DNA of 64,000 bases, from NCBI GenBank assembly GCA_964603985.1, contig CAZRXG010000008.1, positions 1 through 64,000 on the forward strand, read 5' to 3'. The position numbers were made by a program, and so were the translations under genes. The DNA is from CAZRXG01 sp964603985. Its GTDB lineage: Bacteria > Chloroflexota > Anaerolineae > Aggregatilineales > UBA3940. Shown one piece after another: positions 19,215-27,520 of the stretch; position 1 is the first letter of the stretch, and every line of letters begins with the position of its first letter. A model generated the notes under the pieces. It had not been told where the DNA came from and did no database searches. It saw nothing but the letters and a program-made list of their open reading frames with translations.

Positions 19215-19331
19215 TTGACCAACAAGGAGTCCACAGACCGCGTTGAGCAGCGGGGTCTGATTGCCGGAGCCGCATTTATGCTGCTTCTCATTCTTAGCCT
19301 CGTTGCCATCGCAACCATTTACATCGGCTGA
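19215..19331 (+). CDS. Small single-helix membrane protein (38 aa)
   Basis: The frame TNKESTDRVEQRGLIAG, then a helix of about 20 hydrophobic residues (AAFMLLLILSLVAIATIYIG), ends at TGA 19329-19331. A GGGAGG (19202-19207) lies 7 bases before TTG 19215. ATG 19200 and GTG 19209 are in frame, but the Shine-Dalgarno overlaps or abuts them. A charged head plus one helix fits a regulatory or structural micro-membrane protein. Two terminator hairpins follow. The coding call rests on the hydrophobic pattern and ribosome-binding site; no family is recognised. Confidence 0.6.
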   Translation: MTNKESTDRVEQRGLIAGAAFMLLLILSLVAIATIYIG

Positions 19332-19381
19332 GAAGCAAAAGGGGGAAATCGTTTTGCGTGATCAGCCAGCAACCCAGTGAG

Positions 19382-19424
19382 CGCGCCGGTGGCAAACAGG
19401 TAACCGGCGCGTTCGGCTTTTTCG
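19382..19424 (+). terminator. Terminator hairpin copy 1
   Basis: CGCGCCGGT (19382-19390) pairs perfectly with ACCGGCGCG (19403-19411) and is followed by TTCGGCTTTTTC. A second copy with the same stem follows 80 bases later. Confidence 0.75.
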
Positions 19425-19460
19425 GCCATCCTCGAAGATCATTGGCGGGTACAGGCCCGG

Positions 19461-19505
19461 CGCGCCGGTAGGCGAGTAAAGCAACCGGCGCGTTCGGCTT
19501 TTTCA
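19461..19505 (+). terminator. Terminator hairpin copy 2
   Basis: CGCGCCGGT (19461-19469) pairs with ACCGGCGCG (19484-19492), followed by TTCGGCTTTTTC. The T-tract is on the plus strand, so it ends transcripts coming from 19.2 kb. It abuts the stop codon of murE, which is read from the other strand. Confidence 0.7.
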
Positions 19506-21062
19506 GCCATCCCCGGAGGCCGTCGGTAGGGTGCGGAGCGGCGCGCCGCGCAGCGCGGCCCGCATCGCGTCACGGTCGTCCCAGGGGTACTCCACCGTCC
19601 CGAAGCACATGCTTTGCTCGTGACCCTTGCCGCAGCTCAGGACGATGTCGCCGGGGCGGGCAAGCTGCACGGCGTGGTAGATGGCCTGGCCGCGATCAGG
19701 GACGCGCCAGAACGTCTGCCCCTCGACGCTGCCGACCGCCGTACATGCCTCGGCGCTGACGGTCAGGATCTCCTCAAGCGACTCGGTGCGCGGGTCCTCG
19801 GCGGTGATGACAACCAGATCGGCGTGGCGGGCGGCGATCTCGCCCATCATGGCGCGCTTGGCGGGATCGCGCAGACCGGCGCTGCCGAAGACGACGATCA
19901 CGCGCCCGGCGGGCGAGATCATCAGCCGGGCGGCCTCCAGCGTGCGGCGCAGGGCGTTGGGCGTGTGGGCGAAATCGACCACGGCCAGGAAATCCTGCCC
20001 CTCGTCGATGCGCTCCAGGCGACCGGGGATGCCCTTGACCGCCTCGATGCCCGCTTTGATGGCCTCCGGCGGGATGCCAAGACCGTGCGTCGCGGCGACG
20101 GCGGCCAGGACGTTGCTGACGTTGAACTCGCCGACCAGCGCGCTGTCGATGGACAGCGTGCTGTCGTCGGGCAGACGGACGGTTAGGCGGGTTGCGCTGG
20201 GGGCGTAGGCGACACCGGCGGCAGTGAGATCGGCGCCAGACCGCGCGCCGATGGCGTAGGTGATATGGCGGTCGGCGGGGATGGCGAGCAGGTAGTCGGC
20301 GCTGGGTTCGTCGTCGAGGTTGATGACTGCCAGCTTGGGCGTGCCGGGCTTGCGTGCGCCGGTCGCCAGATCGCGGAAGAGGGCGGCCTTGGCGTCGCGG
20401 TAAGCCTCCCACGAGCCGTGAAAATCGAGGTGCTCGTGCTGGATGTTGGTTACGACCGCCACGTCGAAATCGCAGGCGGCGACGCGGTGCTGGGCCAGGC
20501 CGTGCGAGGTGGCCTCCAGCGTGCAGTGCGTCAGACCGGCCTCGACCATGCGGGCCAGGTAGCCCTGCACCTGGGGCGCGGTGGGCGTGGTGACGTGCAG
20601 GCCGGTGGGGACTTCTTCGTCGCCGAGCACGGCGTTGATGGTGCTGATCATCCCGGCCTTGAGCGCGGCGGCCCTGAGGACGCTGTGGATCAGGTTGGTG
20701 GTGGTGGTCTTGCCGTCGGTGCCGGTGACGCCGATCATGACCAATTGGCGGGCGGGGAACCCGGCGCAGGCGGCGCTGAGGTGGGCCAGCGCCAGCCCGG
20801 CGTCGGCGACGTGGACGTAGGGTACGGGGCAGTCCACCGCGTCAGGGGGGCGCTGGCCGACGACGGCCACCGCGCCGCGCTCGACGGCGGCGGGGATGTA
20901 GTCGTGGCCGTCGGCGGTGAGGCCGGGGCGCGCGACGAAGATCCCGCCTGGCTCGACGGCGCGGCTGTCCTCGACGACGGGGGCGGTGACCGCCGGGTCG
21001 GCGTCGAGGCGGGGCGTGCTGAGGATGTTGGGGATGTGGGATATCAGCTCAGATAGGTGCAT
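19503..21062 (-). CDS. murE: UDP-N-acetylmuramyl-tripeptide synthetase (MurE family)
   Basis: The 519-residue product is a Mur ligase: N-terminal UDP-binding domain (about 1-105), central ATPase domain with GTDGKTT at 114-120 and NIQHEHLDFHG, and C-terminal domain with DFAHTPNA and GKGHEQSM. It adds the third, diamino acid of the peptidoglycan stem. The residues that read DNPR in diaminopimelate-adding enzymes are EDPR here (422-425), so the amino acid used may differ. The segment FGSAGLRDPAKR replaces the usual CGGDRD-type loop. It stands alone, not in a mur cluster. Confidence 0.88.
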   Translation of the reverse strand: MHLSELISHIPNILSTPRLDADPAVTAPVVEDSRAVEPGGIFVARPGLTADGHDYIPAAVERGAVAVVGQRPPDAVDCPVPYVHVADAGLALAHLSAACAGFPARQLVMIGVTGTDGKTTTTNLIHSVLRAAALKAGMISTINAVLGDEEVPTGLHVTTPTAPQVQGYLARMVEAGLTHCTLEATSHGLAQHRVAACDFDVAVVTNIQHEHLDFHGSWEAYRDAKAALFRDLATGARKPGTPKLAVINLDDEPSADYLLAIPADRHITYAIGARSGADLTAAGVAYAPSATRLTVRLPDDSTLSIDSALVGEFNVSNVLAAVAATHGLGIPPEAIKAGIEAVKGIPGRLERIDEGQDFLAVVDFAHTPNALRRTLEAARLMISPAGRVIVVFGSAGLRDPAKRAMMGEIAARHADLVVITAEDPRTESLEEILTVSAEACTAVGSVEGQTFWRVPDRGQAIYHAVQLARPGDIVLSCGKGHEQSMCFGTVEYPWDDRDAMRAALRGAPLRTLPTASGDG

Positions 21063-21145
21063 GGCGTATGACCGATGGCTGGCTTTGTTGGCAGAGTATA
21101 AAGCGGATCGCCGCCCCGCGCTATGGTTGTCCCGGCCTGGCTATC

Positions 21146-22870
21146 TTATTTATCCCAGTCTTCGGCCAGCGTTGACTTGGCTTCTTTTAGATCGATCCAT
21201 GCTTTGTGGCCGTGCTTTTCGAGCAGGTGGAGCAGGTTACTGCCGTTTAGCAACACCAATGGTTTGTCCTTTGCGAATTTGTAGGCATCAGGACCGTAAT
21301 CGGCGGTGGTGACTAGAATGCCTTTGTTCGCACCCTCGTTCATCACGGTTCCGTAGAGGTCGCGAACCGCCGAAACACCAACAGCGTTCGTGTAACGCTT
21401 GGCCTGGATGACGATCTTACCGCCATGAATCGGATCGGGATCAAACACAACGGCGTCGATCCCTCCATCGCGGCTTGCACGGGTCACTTTCACTTCACTG
21501 CCGGGGCCGGAGAATTCTTTCTCGAAGAGTTCGCGTACTAGGTGCTCAAAATCCTCCCAGTCCATAGCAGCCAGGTTGTCTCCCTCCCGCACGCCGTCGA
21601 TGACAGCGTAGGAATCGATGAAGCGGCTGTCTTCCCGATCCATCTGGAGAATGGGGGCCACCGGTGCCATGCTGTGTAACTTGGAACTACCTACGCCCTT
21701 GAGCTTCTTGAAACAAGCTTTTGGTTCAACGCTGGCGAGGTTTACCGCCTCGAACTCTTCTTTATCTGCCATAAGTGAGAGGACGCAGGCGTGTACTTCC
21801 TGGCCTGTTGCCGGGTCAATTGAATCCACATATCCGTTGAAGACAACGGATATTAGAGCGTTAATCCTGTCAGCTTCGTAGAGTTCGTGGATAGTACGCA
21901 GTGCAATCTGATACAGCAGGTTATCGTAGAGCGCGTTAAGCTGCGTCTGCGAAATGTGCTTCTCGTCGAATTCGTCCCGGGTCTGTACGTATTTGACTTC
22001 TTTGAGCGTCGGTATACTGTCGACGGCGGGGAGTTGGTAGTCTACTATCAGGATCTTGCTCTCTGGATTGTAGTCCAATTCACACGACTGGGGGAAATAG
22101 TCCGGATAGTCCGAATTTGAGAGCACCATGTCACAGTAATCGACAATGGCTTCAGGATCGTTGCCTAAATATCTCTCCATCTTTGCATCAACGGACGCAT
22201 TGCGTTCGTCGCGCCTTCTTAGGAAGGCTGCGCGTTTTGCGTCCCATGTCGATAAGGCTGCTTGATATTCAGACTGTAGCCTGCTGATTGTCGCGGTTGT
22301 CTTTCCTTTTGCCTCCTGCCATTGTTGGTGCTCACGTTTGAAGCGGGCTTTTCTCTCTTTTTCCCTCGCCACTCTCCGAGAAGTGAAAACACCGTCGAGG
22401 AAATCGTCCAGGAAGCCGATCTTAATCTCATACTTCTGATCTGATAGTTGGGGTTCTCGCGGAATCTGTGGTAATGCGGGTTTCTCCGGTCTGGGCACGG
22501 GGTAGTCCGAGAAGTCTTTCAGAGATTCCCAGTCAACCGTGTCGTCCACACCAAGGGTATGAGCTAGTGTATTCTCTAGGGCAGACAAAGCCTGTTGAGC
22601 TTCCTCGGTGCGTTCGTCGGCGAGGAGTTTCTTTTCCTCAATTTCCTTTGCCCGGCGCTCGCGCTCCAATCGCTTCCTCTCGGCTTCCTGTTTGCGTTCC
22701 CACATCTCATCCCATTGCGCCATTTTTGCTTCGGCTTTTTGCTCGACTATGTAGAGGTTGTCGCCTCGAACAACTTCGTACTTGTTGAGTCCTCCGTGCC
22801 GGATCTCCAGCACATATCTTTTAAGACCGCTCTTTGTATGGGTAACCCGGATTTCACCCCTCTTGCTCAT
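21146..22870 (-). CDS. Mrr-like restriction endonuclease with long coiled-coil N-terminus
   Basis: The 574-residue product has a charged, Glu/Lys/Arg-rich coiled coil (about 45-110 and 175-250), a middle region with no recognisable domain, and a C-terminal Mrr-type nuclease domain (about 435-555). The nuclease motif is RDGGIDAVVFDPD followed by KIVIQAKRY, matching D-x(n)-QxK of the PD-(D/E)XK superfamily, and then GILVTTADYG. Such enzymes cut modified or foreign DNA, or serve as house-cleaning nucleases. No methylase or other defence gene is adjacent. Base composition is lower in GC than murE, suggesting acquisition. Confidence 0.88.
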   Translation of the reverse strand: MSKRGEIRVTHTKSGLKRYVLEIRHGGLNKYEVVRGDNLYIVEQKAEAKMAQWDEMWERKQEAERKRLERERRAKEIEEKKLLADERTEEAQQALSALENTLAHTLGVDDTVDWESLKDFSDYPVPRPEKPALPQIPREPQLSDQKYEIKIGFLDDFLDGVFTSRRVAREKERKARFKREHQQWQEAKGKTTATISRLQSEYQAALSTWDAKRAAFLRRRDERNASVDAKMERYLGNDPEAIVDYCDMVLSNSDYPDYFPQSCELDYNPESKILIVDYQLPAVDSIPTLKEVKYVQTRDEFDEKHISQTQLNALYDNLLYQIALRTIHELYEADRINALISVVFNGYVDSIDPATGQEVHACVLSLMADKEEFEAVNLASVEPKACFKKLKGVGSSKLHSMAPVAPILQMDREDSRFIDSYAVIDGVREGDNLAAMDWEDFEHLVRELFEKEFSGPGSEVKVTRASRDGGIDAVVFDPDPIHGGKIVIQAKRYTNAVGVSAVRDLYGTVMNEGANKGILVTTADYGPDAYKFAKDKPLVLLNGSNLLHLLEKHGHKAWIDLKEAKSTLAEDWDK

Positions 22871-23164
22871 GAGGCCCCCCTTATGAAAACTATTGTATTC
22901 CAGCGAGTGACGGCCTTGCCGCTACGATGAAGATTAGCTTACTTTATGGCTGAATTAAGCCCAACGGGAGTTGGTCAGACCATACCATATAGTATGGGAC
23001 ATCGCAAAATGGACGCAAAAAGTGGCGGTACTGACGTAATGACCGGCGGCGCTTTGCGCGCCGCCGTCTCTTACAGCCGGGGTTGTGGATTTCTTCGGGA
23101 CTACCCGACGATGGTCACCTCCCTCGCGGGTGGCGCGTAACCGGTGTTGGGAGCACCATCCGCG
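22871..23164. other. Intergenic region without recognised features
   Basis: This stretch lies upstream of the nuclease gene and downstream of the inhibitor gene. It has no credible coding frame; a short imperfect inverted repeat occurs near 22975-22995 (CATACCATATAGTATGG), which might be an operator. Nothing else is recognisable. Confidence 0.4.
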
Positions 23165-23560
23165 CTATTTGACGACGACGGTCACCTCGAAGGTCCCGAT
23201 GGGCGCGACATCCTCCTCCCAGGGGCGGCGGTAGACCAGCTCCAGGGCCGTCTGGCCGGGGGCGACCGCCTCGAAGGTGAAGGTGAACGTGCCGCCTGCA
23301 CCGACCAGTCCCTCCGCGTTGGGGTCGGTCTCGTATTCCGGCTCGCCAGCCGACTTGAGCACGGCCTCATCGACCGAGCCGACCTCCCACAGGTAGCCGG
23401 TGGTTGGGTTGCCGACCAGCACGACCTCCAGCTTATCGCCGGTTTTCAGCTCGACGGTGCTGCCCGCGTCCTCTTCGCCCAGTTGGGTGGCAGACGATCC
23501 GCAGGCAACCAGCAGGGCGGCCAGCAAGACTATCGCAAAGAAGCCAGGTAAACGGGACAT
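23165..23560 (-). CDS. Chagasin-like cysteine-protease inhibitor lipoprotein (I42 family)
   Basis: From ATG 23560, preceded by a perfect GGAGGT, the 131-residue product has a signal peptide with lipobox LVAC (about 17-20) and an immunoglobulin-like domain. The three inhibitor loops of the chagasin family are visible: NPTTGYLWEV, GAGGTFTFTFEAV and YRRPWEE. Family members block papain-like cysteine proteases by inserting these loops into the active site. As a lipoprotein it would act outside the membrane. The target protease is not known and none lies next to it. The next gene, a PAS protein, starts about 50 bases away on the same strand. Confidence 0.9.
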   Translation of the reverse strand: MSRLPGFFAIVLLAALLVACGSSATQLGEEDAGSTVELKTGDKLEVVLVGNPTTGYLWEVGSVDEAVLKSAGEPEYETDPNAEGLVGAGGTFTFTFEAVAPGQTALELVYRRPWEEDVAPIGTFEVTVVVK

Positions 23561-23613
23561 CACGTACCTCCGGTGTGAAAAGCAGACAGGACAAACATAA
23601 CGGTGTGGGCCGA

Positions 23614-23961
23614 TCAATCGTCGCGGATGAAGTGCGGCATGTCGGCGGGGATCTCCAGGGACAGCTCGACCAGGCCCGCGAACTCGCCGTCGCGGTACCA
23701 GGGCATCTGGTAGATCAACTTCTTGACGCCGTGCTTCTCGATGGTGTACACGTTCGGCTCCTGGTTGTCGAGCAGGTGCTGAAGCTCGGTGCGGGCAGGC
23801 TCAGGGTGGCAGTCGAGTGCATTGGTGCCGATCAGCTTCTCGCCGCCGTCCTCCGCGAAGACTTCGAGCGCCTCGTCGTTCATCGCCAGGATGATGCCCT
23901 CGGCGTCGCAGACGGTGATCGAGCCGGGGAACTCCTTGACCCAGGTGTGCAGTTCTTGCAT
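23614..23961 (-). CDS. Stand-alone PAS domain protein
   Basis: From ATG 23961, with GGAGG upstream, the 115-residue product is almost entirely one PAS domain: it contains FPGSITVCDAEGIILAMND, a conserved NALDCHPEPAR segment, and the final strand LVELSLEIPADMPHF. PAS domains sense small molecules, redox state or light, or mediate protein contacts. There is no attached output domain, so it probably works with a partner. The Cys at the NALDCHPE loop might matter for sensing; that is speculation. It lies upstream of the chagasin-like gene, same strand. Confidence 0.85.
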   Translation of the reverse strand: MQELHTWVKEFPGSITVCDAEGIILAMNDEALEVFAEDGGEKLIGTNALDCHPEPARTELQHLLDNQEPNVYTIEKHGVKKLIYQMPWYRDGEFAGLVELSLEIPADMPHFIRDD

Positions 23962-24048
23962 GTGGCCTCCGCGTGTGGCTGATGGCATATAGCCGATGGC
24001 GTATAGCGTGTGGCGTATTTTGACGGCGTTGTCACGAAATCCGGTCGA

Positions 24049-24594
24049 TCATTTGAACGGGCCGACATACTTTTCGACGTAGCGGCGAAAGATCGCTTCT
24101 TGTTCGGGTGATTCAAACGCCCTTTTAGGGACGAATTGAAACATATGTTTATTCATTGCATGGACCAGTAGATAGTACTGTTTTGTCTCCATTGCTTTGT
24201 GGAAGATAGCCCATTCCACTTCACTCTTCGTTTGTACAGAAGCAACGTGTAAGTGGTAGTCATCCATCACCCAGGTAATTTGTTTGAGCTTATCCTCATG
24301 TTTTTTGATCTGCTGACCGGCCAGATAAGGTCTGAGAAACAGTGTATGGAACGGAAGGAACAAGGGGACACCGATACACACTAACAGGAAGAGAGGCGAA
24401 CAAGTGCCGGTGATCAGTTCCCTACCTGCCAAATTGAGCACAACAGCCCCCAGACCGACACACATCGTAAGACCGGCCATAAGGCTAAAGACAACGATGA
24501 GGATCAAAGACAACGGTTGTCGCAGCGTAAATGCTCGAATGACACGCGAGTAATCCTCATGAGTGAGGGTAAAAGAGAGATCGAGGGGTTCCAA
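24049..24594 (-). CDS. YcxB-like membrane protein
   Basis: Starting from TTG 24594, which has GGGAGG 6 bases before it, the product is about 181 residues. A longer frame from GTG 24633 lacks a good ribosome-binding site. After EPLDLSFTLTHEDYSRVIRA come two membrane helices (about 32-55 and 68-90) and a C-terminal beta-rich domain with KSEVEWAIFHKAMETKQYYL and FQFVPKRAF, the pattern of YcxB-like proteins. Their role is not established. The gene has lower GC than its neighbours. Confidence 0.75.
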   Translation of the reverse strand: MEPLDLSFTLTHEDYSRVIRAFTLRQPLSLILIVVFSLMAGLTMCVGLGAVVLNLAGRELITGTCSPLFLLVCIGVPLFLPFHTLFLRPYLAGQQIKKHEDKLKQITWVMDDYHLHVASVQTKSEVEWAIFHKAMETKQYYLLVHAMNKHMFQFVPKRAFESPEQEAIFRRYVEKYVGPFK

Positions 24595-24709
24595 GGTGAT
24601 CCTCCCATCAATCCTGTGTTGGGTGGTAAACACCCCCTACCAGAGTTTTAACCTTTCTCGCCCATTTTGCAAGTGGGCGAGCTGGCTACCGGTTCTCCAG
24701 AAAAGCCGA

Positions 24710-24740
24710 GAGTCGAGGCTTACGGAAAAAGCCTCGACTC
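24710..24740 (-). terminator. Strong hairpin downstream of the epimerase gene
   Basis: GAGTCGAGGCTT (24710-24721) pairs perfectly with AAGCCTCGACTC (24729-24740). It lies downstream of the gene ending at 24826 on the minus strand. No T-run follows on that strand, so termination is plausible but not certain. Confidence 0.45.
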
Positions 24741-24825
24741 TGCTAAAGGGCCGGGAAGCGCGTCCCGGTGGGTGTCGGAGTGGGCGGGCGCAGGAGCGGC
24801 GCAGCAGCAGCGGCGCAAAAGCGGG

Positions 24826-25884
24826 CTAGAAGAACATCTTGGCAAGCCGCAGGATGCCTTGCTTCCAGGGGGCGCGGTGCGAGATGCCCGATTGGTGCTC
24901 GAACTGCTCCAGGTTGTCCAGATACCATTGATAGTTGCGGATCAGGGCGTCTTTGTTGGAGTAGCGAGGCTTGAAGCCCAGCACCTTCTCGGCCTTCTCG
25001 ACGCCGACAAAGGAGTCGGTGGCAGCCGTCTCGTAGACCCACTTGTAGAGCGGCGACAGGCCGAGCGCCTCCAGGATGCGCAGGGCAAGGATGACCGGCC
25101 CGGCGGGGAAGGGGATGATGCGTTTGCCATGGCCCGCGTAGTCGAGGACGGCCTGCCAGTCTTCGCCCATGGTGGCGAACTCCTGCGCGCCGATGTTGAA
25201 GGTGTCGTTGGCGACCTCCGGGTCGAGGGTGGCGGTCAGGTAGATGGCCTCGCACAGGTCTTCCACGTCGAGAAGCTGGTAGCGGTTCTTGCCGCTGCCG
25301 ATCATGGGGAAGCTCTTGCCGTCCTTGGCCCAGTCGTAGAACAGGGCGAAGACGCCCAGCCGCTCCGGGCCGATGAAGGACTTGGGGCGCAGAATGGGCA
25401 CGCACATGCCTTTGGCGCGGTATTCGAGGCAGACCTCCTCGGCGAGCACCTTGGCCTCACCGTAGGGGCCGACGCCTTGTTTCTTGTCGTCTTCGTAGAT
25501 GGGGTGGTGATCGGGGATGCCGTAGACGGCGGTCGAGGAGATGTGGATGAAGCGCTCGACGCCGCGCTGGAAGGCCGAGTCGATCACGTTGCGCGTGCCG
25601 TCGATGTCGGTGGAGAAGATGTCCTCCCGGCTGTAGAGAGGCAGCGCCGCCGCCGCATGCACGACGATGTCGATGCCCTCCATTGCCCGGTCGACGACCG
25701 CCCGGTCGCGGATGTCGCCGTCGATGATGGTCACGCTGTCCTTGACGTCGGGGTAGTCGAAGGGGGCAAAGTCGAGCGAGGTGACCGTGTGGCCTCGCTT
25801 CAGCAGATAGCGGATGAGGTTGATGCCCAGGAACCCCGCCCCACCGGTGATCAGGTACGATTTTTTGTCCGTCATCGGGTTCAA
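24826..25884 (-). CDS. NAD-dependent epimerase/dehydratase (extended SDR)
   Basis: The 352-residue product shows a Rossmann nucleotide-binding motif TGGAGFLG near the N-terminus, DIRDR after the third strand, ISSTAVYG, and the catalytic YGEAK (Y-x3-K). This is the extended short-chain dehydrogenase family that acts on sugar nucleotides or sterol-like substrates. The hydrophobic C-terminal part (PVILALRILEALGL) resembles membrane-associated members. The substrate cannot be told from sequence, and no sugar-nucleotide genes are adjacent. A second ATG three codons downstream (MTDKKSYL) is an equally plausible start. Confidence 0.88.
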   Translation of the reverse strand: MNPMTDKKSYLITGGAGFLGINLIRYLLKRGHTVTSLDFAPFDYPDVKDSVTIIDGDIRDRAVVDRAMEGIDIVVHAAAALPLYSREDIFSTDIDGTRNVIDSAFQRGVERFIHISSTAVYGIPDHHPIYEDDKKQGVGPYGEAKVLAEEVCLEYRAKGMCVPILRPKSFIGPERLGVFALFYDWAKDGKSFPMIGSGKNRYQLLDVEDLCEAIYLTATLDPEVANDTFNIGAQEFATMGEDWQAVLDYAGHGKRIIPFPAGPVILALRILEALGLSPLYKWVYETAATDSFVGVEKAEKVLGFKPRYSNKDALIRNYQWYLDNLEQFEHQSGISHRAPWKQGILRLAKMFF

Positions 25885-26033
25885 TTCCTAGAGGGTCTTC
25901 GCCTTGTGGAGCGAAGACTCATGTCTCCTTGTGTAAAGTGGTAAAGCGTTGCCGGTGCCTGGAATTGCGGCTCCCGGCCCGATAGCCATCCAAACGAGCG
26001 TAGTTTATAGCCTATTTACGCTCCGGAAGCCAG

Positions 26034-26660
26034 TCATCCGGCGGGTAAGCTGCGAATCTGGCGTAAGATCCTGTCGAGGGCGTGATCAATATCCCGGCTG
26101 GTATCGACCAGGATGTGGGGGTGCTCGACGCGGCCCATGCGGGGGGAGAGCTTCTTGTAGATCTGCCAGTCGGCGTCCGAACTGCCGGGCGGCTGCTCCT
26201 CTTCGCGGCGGTCGGCCAGGCGCAGCCAGACCAGGTAGGGTGGGGCGGTGGTCAGGATGGTGAGGGGGTGGGCACCGGCATCACCGGCAAGCTGGCGGAG
26301 TCCGGCGCGCCGCCACTCGCTCAGGTTGACGGCGTCGCAGATCACGTCGCGGCGCTCGCCCAGCAGGCGGCGCAGCAGCGCATCGACGGCGCTGTAGACG
26401 GCGTGGTTCTCGCGGGGGGTGTAGGTCGGCGTCTCGAAGAGGGCGGCACGCACCGGGTCGCTGCCGACGAGCGTGAAGGGGGTGGCCTCGCATAAGGCGC
26501 GCGCCAGGTGGGTCTTGCCGGTGCCGGGCAGGCCGGTGAGGATCAGCAGGACGGGCGGGCGCTCGCCTGAGACGGGCGGGGAGAGCGCCAGCCCGGTGTA
26601 GATGACGTCGATGGTGGCGGGGTCGGATGGGTCGTGGGCCGGGCCGGTCGTTGCTGCCAT
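26034..26660 (-). CDS. P-loop ATPase/kinase of the AAA_33 (zeta-toxin-like) type
   Basis: The 208-residue product has a Walker A motif GLPGTGKTHLARAL at about 43-56, and a later CDAVNLSEWRR where this kinase group has DATNL. Proteins of this type phosphorylate small molecules or nucleotide sugars, or are polynucleotide-kinase-like. The N-terminal 30 residues look disordered. The next gene, 26701-27423, is 40 bases upstream on the same strand, so co-transcription is possible, but no shared function is evident. Confidence 0.8.
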   Translation of the reverse strand: MAATTGPAHDPSDPATIDVIYTGLALSPPVSGERPPVLLILTGLPGTGKTHLARALCEATPFTLVGSDPVRAALFETPTYTPRENHAVYSAVDALLRRLLGERRDVICDAVNLSEWRRAGLRQLAGDAGAHPLTILTTAPPYLVWLRLADRREEEQPPGSSDADWQIYKKLSPRMGRVEHPHILVDTSRDIDHALDRILRQIRSLPAG

Positions 26661-26700
26661 GGCCGGTCATCTCCCGACCGTCCGGCGGCGGGGATGGTGC

Positions 26701-27423
26701 TTACCCCCTCCTGCGACCGAGCAGGCCGCCCACCACGCCGAGCACGAGCACCAGCGGCGCGCAGATCATCATGCCGATGCCGATCCAAAAAGCCATACGT
26801 GCCCCACTGCGGATCGACTCAACCATCTGCACGCGGTCGCCGCCGAAGATGCGGGCGGGGATCAGGTCGCCGGTGGTGGCCTTGCGCCCGACGATGGTGA
26901 CCAGGTCGCCGTTTTTGAAGCCGCGCGTGCGCTCGGAGCCTTCGGGGAGCTTCTGGCCCTGGTAGGAGGCGGACAGCGTCCCGGTCCCGCGCACGAGCGT
27001 TTCGTGCATGCTGCCGCCCAGGGTGGCCGAATCGACGGGGGTGGTAGTCAGCGTGCCGCCCCTGATCTCGATGGCGAGGGCGGGCACAACGCTCTCAATC
27101 GTCTCCCACGAGCCGCTCGGTGAGTCGTCCTCGTCGTCGGGCGGCTTGACATCCCAGCGCTCGTGCTGGTAGGCGATCAGGCCGTCATCGGTCAGCGTCT
27201 CGTTGCCGTTGAGGGTGCCGGTGACGGCGACCTCCTCGCCGGTGGCAGTGGCTGCGAAGGCGGCGGCGTCAAGCTCCGGCAGGTTCTCGATGCGCCGCCA
27301 CTCAAGCGCCTGCTGGGGCGAGATGACAAAGGCCAGCAGCGCCCCGCAGATCAGGAAAAGCACGGCGGCGATGACGGCTCCGACGACCGATCCAATGCGA
27401 TCACGGATACCTCTCAGCAGCAT
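26701..27423 (-). CDS. GIDE/MULAN-like membrane protein without RING domain
   Basis: The 240-residue product has an N-terminal membrane helix (about 11-34), a soluble domain, and a second helix near the C-terminus (about 208-232) ending in RRRG. The soluble part contains AVTGTLNGNETL, LIAYQHERWDV and KNGDLVTIVGRKATTGDLIPA, which resemble the BAM/GIDE domain found between two helices in mitochondrial MUL1 and its bacterial relatives. The RING domain of the eukaryotic form is absent. Its bacterial role is unknown. The thioredoxin gene lies about 100 bases downstream on the same strand. Confidence 0.7.
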   Translation of the reverse strand: MLLRGIRDRIGSVVGAVIAAVLFLICGALLAFVISPQQALEWRRIENLPELDAAAFAATATGEEVAVTGTLNGNETLTDDGLIAYQHERWDVKPPDDEDDSPSGSWETIESVVPALAIEIRGGTLTTTPVDSATLGGSMHETLVRGTGTLSASYQGQKLPEGSERTRGFKNGDLVTIVGRKATTGDLIPARIFGGDRVQMVESIRSGARMAFWIGIGMMICAPLVLVLGVVGGLLGRRRG

Positions 27424-27520
27424 GGTGTTCTCCCTTTCGTTTGCCTTTACGGTTGCCGGTACGAAACGCCGCCAGAGGGTTGGCTTCGGCGGCAGGTCGA
27501 TGTCGGTGCGGCGGGCAAGG

